64,000 bases of DNA. It comes from Marasmius tenuissimus (taxonomy: Eukaryota; Basidiomycota; Agaricomycetes; Agaricales; Marasmiaceae). Position 1 is the stretch's first letter, and each line of letters opens with the position of its first letter. Made by a program: the position numbers and the translations under genes. This document shows positions 34,885 to 46,707 of the stretch, in pieces. The notes beneath the pieces are model-generated. The model saw nothing but the letters and a program-made list of their open reading frames with translations. It searched no databases and was not told where the DNA came from. The DNA is taken from contig JAQOTA010000046.1 of NCBI GenBank assembly GCA_029532415.1, positions 1,612,001 to 1,676,000 of the forward strand, given 5' to 3'.

Positions 34885-37418
34885 CATAGAAATGACCATG
34901 TACCAGTTTTGGGCTCGATACTCCCTTGGGATATTGACAATGAGGATGGTGAGGCTGGCCAGAGCTGCCCTGTCAAAAGAAAAGTCGAGCCATGTCCCAA
35001 TAGCTCGCTATTCAACCGAGCACGGACGCTGAAAGTCATGGTTGTCAGTGTAACGGAGAAAGCTTGGGCGTGTGAAGATTCAAAACTACAGCTCTCCCAT
35101 GGCCAGTGGGCGGTTCGGATCCGGAACCCGGAGCCCTTGTTCTCTCCAGCATCATGAGGTTTACCGCAACGGCCTACAGGCAACAACGGACTCTGCGACT
35201 TCAAGATGGACTTGTTTTGATACGAATGGAGGTAAGCGATGGGCCTACTTCACAAGTATCTTTTCATCAACACTGGTACCCACATACGATGACGGTGATA
35301 ACGAATGCAACATCACTTCGAGCTCGAGTTCAAGTCCAGCGATCTCAGGACTAGTGGCCAATGGAATATAAAAATTTACAAGCTTCAGGAAACATGTCTA
35401 TCTATACGAGCGTTCGAACTTGTGGTGTCGGTTCAAAACTCGCGGAAGTCGGGTAGTTTTGGTTTTGGTGAGCACTTGTTTTTATTCGCTGTCCCCTTTA
35501 GCATGAGATGAGATATTTGAAGGTTGATTCGATAAGTTGAAGATTGCGCACATAAAGATTCACTTCACTGCCATCAATCAGAACGAAACGTTCAATATCT
35601 GGGCGGACCTGATGCGAATCCGCTGAGACTTCCCGACCTGTTCAAATATAATCAATATCTAAGGTTTCGCTCAGCGAGGACTGCGACCTTTTTGGTATCT
35701 TTGATCCTTAAGGATACCGCGGCTCTGTTCACATAGGAGCTCTCATCTCAGTTCCGAGCCATGAAAAGCCATCGAATGCCGTGGGTATTTTTCGCTCAAA
35801 GAACGTCTACATTCCTCCGCAGACCTGCCTCTTTCGTCTGTTGAACTCATCGGTACCGCTCCGGATATACGCTTCGCATACCCCAACAGCAATATGCCAA
35901 ATTCTCCTGAACGAGTTGAGGTATGGAAAGAGAGAGAACCGAGGTGGGAATACTTAGCTTCGACTTGCAACCTGGCATTCCCACTCACCCGAAGTTTTCG
36001 GAGCAGCTTGGTACTTAACTTCAAGCTATCTCCTCTTCCAATCGAATTTGATCTCTCCGAGGTTTCAATATTGACAATGGTAGTCAAGAAGAGGTCACTT
36101 GAAGTGTGAGTTCATTCCGATGGTTATCACTCGCCCGAACGGCGCACATCCGTATCAATGTAGGCCTATCACGTTTTACTGGAGGCTGACTCGAGCTAAT
36201 TTGCGGCGGGGGGTGTTTGTGTATCCCAGGCACAGGTATCGTCATTGGGATTTGAGTCGGGCATCGGAATGGTTTGATGAAATGTCGCTCCCGCGGCCTC
36301 TCTAAGTTCTGCTATCGGACTTTTGGGACTCCAGAACGTCGGAGCAAGCTGCACCAGGCGGACCTTAGCTCGTGCATGTCTTATAGCTCGCAAACACCTT
36401 GTGCGGCTCCCCACCGAATTCCAAGAGTTAGAAGATCAAAACACGTCCGGTCCTTAACTGCCCGACAAGATGTATCATGGAGTGCGAGACTCCGCAGGCA
36501 CTGGTGTCGGTACCACCTCAGTTCCAATTACTTCCGTGTACCATCATCCCGAAACTGAATCATTCAACCCGACCCGATGGGTCTTTCTTAGTTTCTCAAT
36601 TTCGTGCTATCTGTAGACCTCAGTGTGAGTGTCGCGGATGGGTAGCCTGTCTACAACGATCTCCATAAATTCGTGACTACGACGACAAAGTGAATTGGTG
36701 AGTTTAAATTACAAACACCTCCAGATACTTATTTTTACGTGCATTTTTTGACAGAACCCGAGCACGAAAGTAACACGAAGCTGTGAATATGTGGTTACTA
36801 GCAGAGTTGGATGGGAAAAGCGATGTAAAGAGGACTCAGTCCAGGATGTACGGCTTCTATCTGTTCGAAAGAATGGAATTCCTTCATTGTTGTACAATCC
36901 GGCCTCACAGACCTTCCGACATTTTTGTCTCAGACATGGTGATCTAGGACTCCGCTTTGGTCAGCGACCGTCGCGCCACTGCATCGCTTTGATCGTGGAT
37001 CTTCGGACCGAAGCTGATGGCGGGAATTGATGCGAACTTGTGCCAAATCTGGAATGGAGGCGGGCGTCCCATGGACACTCTGTGTAGGTATGTACCAGTA
37101 TTGACTCTGGACCTTTTTACTTTTGATACATCTCGGAAGGTATGGACAGAGTTTCGCAGGCGACCTCAGCTGCAGTCTATCTACTTGGCCGACTAAAAAT
37201 AGTGGCATGGAACGGGTTTGACGTGGTACAAATCTGAGACTCCGACGGGTTTTTCTGTATCGATGGCTCAGTGAAATGGAGAAATGTGTCGGAATTCAAG
37301 GAGCGGGCTGACAGTGTACACAAACAGCAGGAGGCCTCTTGATTCAGGATTGTGTGGTGTACCCATTCCAGAGTGAAGACCATCTTTGGGAGTCCCGACG
37401 CTGAGTCCCGCGACGACA
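34885..37418. other. Decayed sequence upstream of EthD copy B
   Basis: No intact gene. On the plus strand near 36.52-36.58 kb a frame reads HHPETESFNPTRW, reminiscent of the P450 FxPxRW region, and its inverted counterpart near 28.6 kb is degraded. It could be a P450 relic, but the call is weak. Many stops and no exon chain elsewhere. Confidence 0.35.
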
Positions 37419-37426
37419 TATAAAAA
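37419..37426 (+). promoter_or_regulatory. TATA box of EthD copy B
   Basis: TATAAAAA about 80 bp before the ATG at 37501, in a leader conserved with copy A. Confidence 0.6.
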
Positions 37427-37500
37427 GGGAGGTGAATTTTTCTCTTTCTTCAGCAAGCTTTTGCACTCTCGTATCTTTCGGAGCTCTGCCTTCTTACACA

Positions 37501-38606
37501 ATGCGCTCTGTTATACTCTTCTTCCTCGCTCTCATCGCAGTTACCACTGCGAGTGTTCTTCCCGCCATCGTCGAACGCGATGTTCAAGCTGGTCGTGTTC
37601 GGATGATGATGTGGTTCAGGAAGAACGCGAACATGACATTCCAGCAGTTCTCCGACCACTGGAGGGTCCCCCACACCGACCTCTTCTTGAACACGGCAGC
37701 GGTGAAGAAGAACATGCTCAGGTACGAGCAGGTCAGTGGTTTCGTTTCTGCGTCAATATGAGTGTCCCTCAAACATTTCTCTTCTCCGCAGCTCCACGTA
37801 AACCAGGAGTGGAAGGCGAAATTCGCTGCTCAAGGATACAACGTGCCCAACTACGACGGTATCATGATCGCCGAGGCGGCGACAATGGACAAGATCTTGG
37901 AGGTTAGTCGGGATAGGCTCGTAGACTTCTTCTTTTTTATCATACTCATCGCCCTGACTTGGACAGTGCTTCTCTAACGACGAGTACAACGACATCGTCC
38001 TTCCCGACAGCTTCACATTCTCTGACATGAATTCTGCTGTCTACGGTGCCTTCGATATTGCCAGCACCATCAACAAGGAGCCCAACCCCCCGGCGTACAA
38101 AGTCATTCGTACTGATACGAAGCGGGCGGTCGTCGATTTCACTCACAAGAATGGGATGAGCTATACCGACTTCACTACTTACTTCCGCAACACGAACCCG
38201 GCCAAGGTTAACACATTCATGAGCTCTACCGGTGTTGGAAAGGATATCACCAAGTACGAACAAGTGAGCTATTTCTGTGTATAGCGATTTCTCCCGAAAC
38301 TGAAAATGTTTTTCTCGCGTTCAGCTCACTATCAGCTCCACTCAGTCTACGGTCTCCAACCCCTTCACTCCTTTCAGCGGATGGGACGCCGTTGCTCAGG
38401 TCGCCGGTCCTAACTTCCAGTACCTCCTCGATGTAAGTCATCGTGAAGGTTTCCATCCGCCACCCACGTACTCACGTTTTTTGTAGACCTCCAAGAACTC
38501 CCAATTCGTCACTCTCATGCAGCAAGATGCTCCTAACTTTATCAATACGGCTGCAGGGTTCCAGGTCATCCCCGTTGATGTTGTGTCCTTCCAGATTCCG
38601 AAGTAA
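37501..38606 (+). CDS. Secreted EthD-domain protein, copy B
   Basis: Exons 37501-37731, 37792-37902, 37967-38263, 38325-38432 and 38487-38606: 867 nt (288 aa), exactly the exon lengths of copy A. Signal peptide MRSVILFFLALIAVTTA. EthD pattern WFRKNANMTFQQFSDHWRVPHTDLF in the first half and a second barrel-like repeat in the second half. Differences from copy A are conservative (for example SVLPAIVERDVQAGR against SVLPSVVERDVQTGR). All introns are GT-AG. This shows that both copies are under constraint or the duplication is recent in this part. It faces the F-box relic, mirroring the copy A pair. Catalytic role unknown. Confidence 0.9.
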
Positions 38607-38889
38607 ACGGGCTCGTTTGACCCTACGAGTTGAACCTCTAGCAACTAGACAATCCTTCATCCTTTTGTTCTTTGAATCACTCTTTACATCTGCAATCTTT
38701 CGGGTTTTATTGGAAACGTACCATATTCTTTAGGTGCTTCTTGGATTCTACTAATCTACCGGTTTGAATAATTGATGATTATCGAATCTATATGTTGTTG
38801 ATACAGACTCGAAGCGCTCGAAGATTGGTTGGACCAGGTGAGTGCCTTTCTCGTGAAGCCCCCTGGAGGTTTGAATGAGACCGACCCAC

Positions 38890-39700
38890 TTCACAACGTC
38901 AGTCTCATCACGGCATCGATGGTGCCCAGTCTTGGAAGATCACAGCTCCGATTGAGGACTTTGTGGTTTTGTAGAGTTCTCTCAGACTCACAAAAGCGTG
39001 AGCATCGTGTAGATTGATTGGCATCGTTGACAAGAGGTATCTCCAGGGCTGCGGAGAGGTTGCGTAATGATGAACGGTATTCCAATCGAGAACCGCACTC
39101 CTCAGGCTCTGCTCGTACAATAGATAACTAGCCAGATGTATACATTGTTCGGCTGGGTACGACAGCTCATGAAGAGCAGTTGGATGGCAAAAAATGGGCA
39201 TAGATGATTGAGGATTCCGTCAACCTGGGGAACGATGAGCGAGCGATGAGTTCATTTAACTCGATGCCATCTTCTTGGGATTCTCTTGTCGCGAATGAGA
39301 GTGACTGGATATGAGACGCCTCCAAGAGTTGAAGGGTTGCCTACATTCCTGGAGTCAATCGAGCGACCTTCAAAGACCTGAGACGGCGGGAGTAGGGAGC
39401 GATGATTCCCGATAAGTCAAAATGAGAGGGGAAATTGGGTACCTGTTCGACGTTCTCATCGAGGGTCAATGCGATTCCGAAGGGGGAATCTTTGGCTTGT
39501 TCGAGGTGGAGTTCCAGCGCGTCTAGCCATCTGCGGTAGGAGTGTCTGGAAGGCTCTGATATGTCAATCCTCGATGATGCGAAACATACCTTACCGCCTG
39601 AGTATGCCGTGGACAGAGATAGCTCACAAACGATCGAGCCATGAGCAACGAGCCTAGTGCAGCCCAACTTGAGTAGGTAGTGAAATCAAACTCTCTATTG
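38890..39700 (-). pseudogene. F-box protein relic (partner of the 24.6-kb gene)
   Basis: The minus strand holds two blocks similar to the F-box gene at 24643-26529. At 39570-39341: WLDALELHLEQAKDSPFGIALTL ... PYSRRLRSLKVARLTPGM followed by TAG, aligned with the other copy's region that ends in SVGM and TGA. At about 39060-38920: INLHDAHAFVSLRELYKTTKSS, matching the C-terminal HPHDACGFASLRQLQKTTKTA. The middle LRR part is deleted and the frames do not connect, so this is a pseudogene. It lies about 0.3 kb from the EthD copy B stop, as in the other arm. Confidence 0.75.
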
Positions 39701-40299
39701 TTTTTTCGTTAGAGGAGAGAACTGAGATGACTTGTTCATTACGGTGGCGGTGACTGCGCCGGTCCCGGTGTCCCGGAATGTCCGAGCTGGCCTCCCAGCT
39801 AGCAAACCCTTGCCTTCACTCCTCCACCACGACTAAGAGTTAAGCCATTAGATCTGCCGTCCTGGTAGGTCTAGACAGACTCTCACACCCCTCAATCCCT
39901 GTCTATCACACTCATCTCGTGGTCACTCACTTTGCACTTGCCGTCAATGATAGGAATGGTACGTTCAATGTTGAATTGCAACCAGATTCTGGCTCATCGC
40001 TGAGTCATCGGCATTAGTGTCATATAGGTACTCACAATGAAGGGATTGCACTTGCGGGCACAGTTTGTCGTTCAAGAAGCTGGGCTACTCTGCGGCATTG
40101 CAGGCATTGTGCAATGTAGACGGCGACGAGACCATGACATCGGACGACTAGTCTCAAGAGCCAGAGAATACTCACGCTAGTGGCGTTCCAATATCATACA
40201 TGGAGGGCGTAAGTATTCTTTTACGGATCGCTGTCTTCATTTTATGATAATTCGACTCATATAAGTAGTGACATGTCCGCATGATCTCTTCAACGTGCC
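39701..40299. other. Spacer upstream of the first P450
   Basis: No gene seen; likely the 5' region of the P450 at 40300. Confidence 0.35.
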
Positions 40300-42444
40300 A
40301 TGTTCACCCTAGTCATACTAGCAGTCGTCGTCATTACTAGTCGACTTTTTGGGTTTTGGGGGAACCCCCGGGTGCCTTATCCACCTGGACCTCGAGGATT
40401 ACCGGTAATTGGAAATGGGCTGCAGATACCTGTGACAAGGCAGTGGATCAAGGTGCGTTGTTCGTTCTCATCAGCACAGTTTCACCATCTCTTAAACTCT
40501 ATTTTTTCAGTTCTCCAAATGGGCCAAAGAATATGGACCGGTCTTCCACCTCTCAGTCGGACCGCAGCACCTCATCGTCTTGAACACCCCAGAAGCCGTC
40601 GAGGATCTATTTGTCAGGCAGAATAAGACATTCTCTGATAGGCTCTCTCCATACGTGGCAGCCGAGATCGTTAGTGGCGGACAGAAGATTATCTACTCAC
40701 CGGCCGATTCGCCAGAGTTCAAGGTGTGTGAGTTGTGTGGAGAATGCTTCTTTCGCCTCATGACCTATCGTTTGCTCTTAGGTTCTGCACAAGGTGTATC
40801 ATCATGCTCTGAACAAGACCGCATCGAGAGTCTACAGGCCGATCCAGCAGCTCGAATCAGCAGTCCTACTGAAGGAGCTCCTTTCGCACGTCGATGAATG
40901 CCCATGGCCAGAGGTCAGGGTGTATGTGGATGGGAACGAACACGATGTCCCGAACGGACACTGGTTTAATCACGTCCGGCGAATGGTGACTATCAAATTT
41001 CCGTCCTCGATAGGTACCGCTCACAAGTAATTTTTGTTCCAGTCGTTGAGTATCGCCAGAACAATCGTCTATGGCGAACGAGTGGTCGAATCGTTCAATA
41101 ACCTCATCACCACAGGTTTCTAAGAGACAGTCAGCGATATCACGCGTATCTCACTGCCTGGTGCCTTCCTGTGCGTTTTACAAAGCCCATTTACCCTCGA
41201 ATCCTTGTAGCTTACGAATGTCCGATCTTAGAGTCGACACCTTTCCCATCCTCAAGGCACTACCTGACTTTCTGGCCCCATGGCGCGCTTTGGCAAACGA
41301 GATGCATGCAAGGTTCGTTGATCGGATTTCACCATCCCCTGCCCTGACACTCTATCATTCAGACATGCCTCCCAATACCTTTCGTACCTCCACAGCGCTC
41401 GTGACGACTTGCTCAACCCGACCGCCAATGAGAGAAGACCAGGGAACCTCGTACAAGACTATTTACGCGCACGAGCAGAAGTTGGTCAAGATTCTGGCCC
41501 TTCCGGGTACGAGCTCCCGGGTCAAGGGCTTACAGAGGATAGTTGGATGAGGGACGAGATGTTGGCGAATGCCGCTGCTTCGTTGTTGGAAGCCGCGTCC
41601 GAAACGACGGCGGGTACACTTTGTTCGTTTGTGTTGGCTATGGCTGGGAATCCAGGGGTTGTCAAGAAGGTGTGTGGTCGTTTTGCGGATTTGACTTGTA
41701 TCGAATGCTGAACTGTGGTGTCTTTGTGTTAGGCTCAGGAAGAGCTCGATAGGATCGTTGGATGCGATCGTTTACCGTCGTTCGAGGATGAAGGTCGACT
41801 GCCGTATGTTGCAGCATGCATGAAGGAGACCGTAAGATGTCGACCAGCGGCGCCATTGGGTATGTCTGCTCCTACTTCTAGGTTTTTGCTAGATGCTCAT
41901 CGAACACGATCACGATTACATGACAGCTATACCACACTGTGTCTCGGAGGATACCACTTATAAGGGATACTTCATCCCGAAAGGCGCGGCAGTATTCGGT
42001 AACATATGGGCACTTCAGATGGACGAGAAACGATTTCCTGAACCCAGGCAATTTAAACCGGAAAGGTGGTTAAACTCATCGGATGGGGGGACGAAGCCAG
42101 TGCGGCTGCGCGGTGGGCCTGAGCGGGATCGTGATAAGTGAGCAGCTCAATTCTTTCGCGTAACAAGTTTTGTCGCTAACCTTTCGTTGTGACCCAGCTA
42201 CATATTTGGCTGGGGCCGCCGGTTCTGTACGGGCAGTCACGTCGCAGAGGCTTCTTTGTTTATCACAATCTCGCGATTGCTTTGGGCTTTCGACTTCCAT
42301 TGTGATTCGGCCTTTATAAGGGAGAACTGGAATGACGAGAGTTTGTATAGTGGCGGGTTTGTCTCGGTGTCGAAGGCATTCCCTGTAACGTTTAGGGCCA
42401 GGTCGGAAAGGCATGCGAAGGTTATTCAAAAGCGGGCTGGTTGA
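40300..42444 (+). CDS. Cytochrome P450 with one nonsense codon and an altered heme-loop
   Basis: Nine exons: 40300-40452, 40511-40723, 40782-40985, 41043-41170, 41232-41312, 41363-41669, 41733-41859, 41927-42137 and 42198-42444. They sum to 557 codons in one frame, with one internal TAA at 41121-41123 ([13 protein letters not shown]). P450 landmarks: N-terminal membrane anchor, [14 protein letters not shown]-helix ASETTAG, K-helix ETVR, PERF-like FKPERW, and heme loop [12 protein letters not shown] with the Cys ligand present. The usual Pro after that Cys is Thr. Predicted ER monooxygenase, substrate unknown. Apart from the single TAA every exon and splice site is good, so this is a very recent pseudogene, an allele or a read error. 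Confidence 0.8.
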
Positions 42445-42822
42445 GACGGTTTGATCATGATAAGTAACTGGTCGAACTGGTGGTACAAAATACGTACGTC
42501 TTTCCTCTAAATATCATCGCTCGATGCATGTAGGAATATATGGATGGGTGCTTGCAGGGTACAAAACGATGACCCCAGGCGATGGTTCTCTGACCTAATG
42601 CAGCCGATCTCCGGTGCTGTGTCAACAGACCGCGAAATTGGGCAACTCAAGCAACTTGGTGGAGCTGTGAAGGTGTACGGCCAACATTGGGTAGGTCTCC
42701 CAGCCGGCGGAGCCCTGAAAGCATTCAGGTGTACTGGAACGTTCAACGAACCTCCCAATATCATGATGAATAATCTCTGTCGGGGTCGAATGTGGACGTG
42801 TGAATTTCAGGTCATTGGAAAG

Positions 42823-42830
42823 TATAAATA
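42823..42830 (+). promoter_or_regulatory. TATA box of the GH105 gene
   Basis: TATAAATA about 65 bp before the ATG at 42895. Confidence 0.5.
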
Positions 42831-42894
42831 GGGTAGGACACTCGGGGCTGATCGTGCTTTGCCGACGACCCCACTCGTCCACAACCAGGCCAAC

Positions 42895-44229
42895 ATGCGG
42901 CTACACCAACGATGTATCTTCCTTGGTTGCCTTCTTCCCCAGGCTTTGCCCTCAGCATTGACTCAAACGAACCCCCCTTCCCTCCCCTACTCGGAATGGA
43001 TGGCTACGAGCATCATTTCGCGTTCTCAAGGCATAGCGACGGGCCGTGGAGGCCGTTCCGAATCCCTGCAGGCGGGTTTCACGCAGAAAGCCTTCCGCCA
43101 ACTCCTCGAGTCGAATTCGAGCGAATTGTCTTCTGAAACTCGACGAACTATCGCGGAATACGTCTCAAAAAGTGTCGAATCGGTGGTCCCGCTCTTGTCG
43201 AACGCGACCAACGACGTGACATCGTTTTCTCTGGATAGACTATCTAATGGGAATAACCTTCTTACCCTATACAAGACGACGAAGAATAAGAGCTATCTGG
43301 AGGCGTTGCAGGCCCTTCGAAAGTCTGTTGATTTGCAACCTCGTAATCAGGAGGGTGGATTGTGGTACTGGGAGGTTTATCGAGAATGGTCGTACTTAGA
43401 CGGGATGTACTCCTTCGCACCGTTCTTCCTGGACTACGCATACAGCGAGCTTGCTGACCCAAGTTCAAGAGAACAAGCAGCAGAGGAGGTAATCCGTCAG
43501 TTGGAGCTTCTCTGGGAACACTGCTACCGGGACGACGTTGGTTTGGTTGTCCACGGGTATGACGACTCGCTGTCGGCTGTATGGGTCAACACAGACGATC
43601 CAAAGAGGAGAGGTGCGAGTCCGCATGTATGGGGGAGGAGTCTGGGGTGGTATATGATGGCGTTGGTGGATACCCTCGAATTCTTGATGCTCAACACGCC
43701 CACACCCTCACCACGAGCTTATGAATCTCTCCTTCCTAAATTTCAGTCGCTCTCAGCTGCGATTCTCGAGGCAGTGGACCCCAAGACAGGTGGATGGTTT
43801 CAGATTCTCGATGAGCCTAACCGGGAAGGCAATTACATCGAGAGTAGTGGAAGTGCGATGTTCGTGTATTCTTCGCTGAAGGGCGCTCGACTCGGACTCC
43901 TCTGGGATGAGGAACGGTATGTAGACGTGGCTACACGCGCATATCAGTACATTGTCGAAAAGTTTGTCATACTTAACGACACGGACGGGACCTTGGGTTA
44001 TAACGGTACAGTCGGTGTTTGTAGTCTGAATTCGACTGCTACCTTTGAGGTGAGTCGCTGTGGCCTTCATTCAATTGTTTCGTACGTTGAATATAACACT
44101 TCCTTCCCCCACTCTCAGTACTATGTAGGTCAACCGATCGAATATAATAGTGTCCTCGGCACAGGCGCATTCGTCGTGGCTTCTGTCGAGTTCGAGAGGT
44201 TGCATTCGTATAACGGCGCCGAAACCTAG
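42895..44229 (+). CDS. GH105-type unsaturated glucuronyl/rhamnogalacturonyl hydrolase
   Basis: Two exons, 42895-44049 and 44119-44229 (421 aa). The 69-nt intron (GTGAGT...CAG) keeps the frame open if retained, so an unspliced form would also be in frame. The Met at 42895 begins a signal-like stretch (CIFLGCLLPQALPSALT); an in-frame Met at 42859 is possible. Six-hairpin (alpha/alpha)6 motifs of GH105 are visible: WYWEVYREWSYLDGMYSFAPF (with the probable catalytic Asp of LDGM), HVWGRSLGWYMMALVD, GGWFQILDEP, NYIESSGSAMFVYS, and GTGAFVVASVEFE near the C terminus. Such enzymes release unsaturated uronic acid from pectin lyase products, completing pectin breakdown. Lies between two P450 genes. Intact. 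Confidence 0.88.
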   Translation: MRLHQRCIFLGCLLPQALPSALTQTNPPSLPYSEWMATSIISRSQGIATGRGGRSESLQAGFTQKAFRQLLESNSSELSSETRRTIAEYVSKSVESVVPLLSNATNDVTSFSLDRLSNGNNLLTLYKTTKNKSYLEALQALRKSVDLQPRNQEGGLWYWEVYREWSYLDGMYSFAPFFLDYAYSELADPSSREQAAEEVIRQLELLWEHCYRDDVGLVVHGYDDSLSAVWVNTDDPKRRGASPHVWGRSLGWYMMALVDTLEFLMLNTPTPSPRAYESLLPKFQSLSAAILEAVDPKTGGWFQILDEPNREGNYIESSGSAMFVYSSLKGARLGLLWDEERYVDVATRAYQYIVEKFVILNDTDGTLGYNGTVGVCSLNSTATFEVSRCGLHSIVSYVEYNTSFPHSQYYVGQPIEYNSVLGTGAFVVASVEFERLHSYNGAET

Positions 44230-44370
44230 AAGTCACAAGGAGGGACGGCCCTTAGTTGATAGCAATGTTATATCATTACTAGCTGCACTGTCGAATACAC
44301 GATGCATGCTGTAAATCTGACGAGTGAGTGAATATTAGACAGGCATCACTACTAAAATTTCTTCCTATAC

Positions 44371-46707
44371 TCAATGAAACTCCTGCTCGTATGTTTCCAT
44401 CACCAGCTCCTTGTGCTTCTCAGATCTTGGTTTGATGCTGCACTCGAAGGGGAGTGGACGGCTAGAGGAGACACTTATCAGCGAAGAGGAAATTATACGA
44501 ATGAAGCAACTCACTTCTGGATGTTGCTAGCATACTCCACCTTCGGTTCGATTATTGCCCCGTTCTTATCAACCGCTTTTGAGATGTCAAACGCGGCAAG
44601 TATACTTGCGGCTGAAATGTACATCGTAGACATAGCAAGGAAACGACCAGGGTAGATGCTACCAAGTCAAGGTCGATAAGCGCAGCCTCACTGCGACTCG
44701 CGCAACGATATGGTCCAACTCACCGTCGTCCAAAGCCGAACCCAGAAGTTACATCCCTGATTGTAAGATTGATTTTCCCATCCTCAATCCATCTTTCAGG
44801 TTTGAACGCGTACGGGTCAGGGTACATCTCTTCATTGTGAAGGAGTGCCCTAGTAGACGAGACGGTCAGCGAGCTACGGGGTCCAGAGCGTCACGAGCGT
44901 AACGACGCCTCACCAGGTATTCCCAATAACAGTCGAGTCCTTTGGGATCCTATACCCGCGATACTCGTCCTCGACATGGATGTAATGAGGTATCGCAGAG
45001 GGAATAATAGGCTGCCATCTTTGTACTTCTAGCAAGATTGCCTCTAGATAAACCAACAATTCTCGATCTTGGTGCTCGGGCAATCTCTCTTGCCCGACCA
45101 CACGGTCGATTTCGGCTTGAGCTTTTGCGCTGGTGTTCGGGAAACAAGGTCATGGCGAGTATAAAGCTGAGGAGGGCAGTATAGGTTGTGTCGGTACCGG
45201 CTATACGTGGGGAAGCAGAGGTTTTGAGCTCGAGAAGCGGAGGAGTTCAGAGCCGAGCGAGTTATGTACTTTCATACATGGAACCAGCCGTATACATGAG
45301 ATCTTGCTCCGTATATCCGCATCCATTCGGATCCTCATATAACTCTGCGAGCCCATTCGATACGAATGAGGGAGGCGCCGTGCCGTTTTCCTTAAGAGAG
45401 TAATTCCATAGGCGCCTGATCTCGTAGATATCCTGAGAGCTTGACTGATTGAGCGTACCATCTGCCTCTTCACAATCTCGAAAGGCAAAACATTCATTTC
45501 AATGTACAGTTTACTCCACTCTCTCGCCTTCCTCTTGAAACCGGTACCCGGAAACCATGCCGGAACATATTTCAGTATAGGAAGGACGTCCTATGCGAGT
45601 ACGGCAAGGAGTGTTAGGGTACGGGCCCCGGCGGGGGCGAATTCGGGTATGAGATCAGAGATGCGAGAAGACGCACCACCATGAACGTGCCTGGACTTAG
45701 GGCGTGAGTGACTGCATCTAATGCTCGTTCAGCGCTTCTGATGACTGGGTCATCTGGATCCTCCAAATTGAGGCCATATGTCACGAGAATGATTAGAGCG
45801 CCTGACATCCTGGAAACAGAGTGGCCTCAGCGTCGCCCAAGTAAGAGCCGAAACGCGGTCAAAGGGAGAGGCGTCTTACTGGCGTAAGTGATCCCTGAAG
45901 TGCTCAGGATCTAACAAGAGACTCTGAGCTCCTGTGTTTCATGTTGAGACGAATTCTGAAGTGGAAACTCTGATAGGAATTAGAGTAGAGGTGCAGTACG
46001 TTAGAGCGACCATCCCACTGGCAAAACTCGTTCAGGCACACCTTGATGGAATAATCTACGGCAAGTCTTCCACAGGTGACCGTAGGGAGCAAGAATAAAA
46101 TCTGGTTCCACCCCATTCTAAGTAGTATTACGACATCGGATCACTTTTAGATCTCGAAGAAGAGTTGCGGGGAGAGACACACAAGTCAGATAACATTGGG
46201 AACGGTGGCCTGTGTGCAGTTTATAAGGTGAAGGGTTTTCCGAGTTAACCGAAGTAATCTGACCTGCTCGAATAAATCCCAGAGCGACTTTCTAGTAGAT
46301 CCCAGCAAGCCTCATGAGAGTTGAGGACGACGATCTTGGTCCCCGCGACGTTGAGATATAGGATGTCGGAGCCTTATAACACAAGCAAAAGGGGCGAATG
46401 GAAGTCAACGATCTAAAAGCGCACAGATCAGTGAACGGGCTCACCCAACTCTTTTCCCGTATTTTCAAAGGTCTGCCCAGGAAAGGTTGTTGGCACGTTC
46501 TATCATGTCATAACAAGTAAACTCCAGCTGAAATAAGAATACGGCTCAGAAAACGTGGCTTACCAGTAGGTTCCCCACGATCGGTAGCGATTTCGGTCCT
46601 GGAGGTAGCGGCAAGCTATTGTTCCTGTCGAGCAGCCATCGGCTCAGGTAATACCCCAATGCGGAGGCGAGCCTAGGCGAGCACGAGGGACAAGAAATAG
46701 ATCGCAT
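44371..46707 (-). pseudogene. Cytochrome P450 lacking the heme cysteine and carrying a nonsense codon
   Basis: A nearly complete minus-strand P450 can be traced exon by exon: SLPLPPGPKSLPIVGNLL (about 46.6 kb), SDILYLNVAGTKIVVLNS, DFILAPYGHLWKTCRRLFHQ, DPEHFRDHLRQ, LPILKYVPAWFPGTGFKRKA, NVLPFEIVKRQM, I-helix TGTDTTYTALLSF, YLEAILLEVQRWQP (ExxR), [17 protein letters not shown] joined across an intron to IYPGRFLAMS, then SIKPRSEKHKELVMETYE and a TGA stop (44371-44373). Two lesions: TGA at 46465-46467 where relatives have Trp (WADL*KYGKELG), and TAC (Tyr) at 44652-44654 replacing the invariant heme-ligand Cys. The start Met at 46707 is tentative. Heme thiolate ligation would be lost, so monooxygenase activity is not expected. 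Confidence 0.8.

Larger units (their letters stand above)
34885..39700 (-). repeat. Right arm of the large inverted duplication
   Basis: Reverse-order partner of 24643-30620: block 34.89-35.33 kb, relic 36.5-36.7 kb, EthD copy B and the F-box relic. The arms surround a central spacer of about 4.3 kb containing the intact AA9 gene and one tRNA-Arg. Confidence 0.65.

Noticed and set aside
36520..36590. FNPTRW stretch as proof of a fourth P450 gene
   Set aside because: Only one short motif without other P450 signatures nearby; kept as a weak hint in the spacer entry.
41121..41123. Explaining the P450 TAA as part of an intron
   Set aside because: The only GT and AG nearby would give an intron of a few bases; flanking residues (ETVSDITR) are conserved-looking coding sequence.
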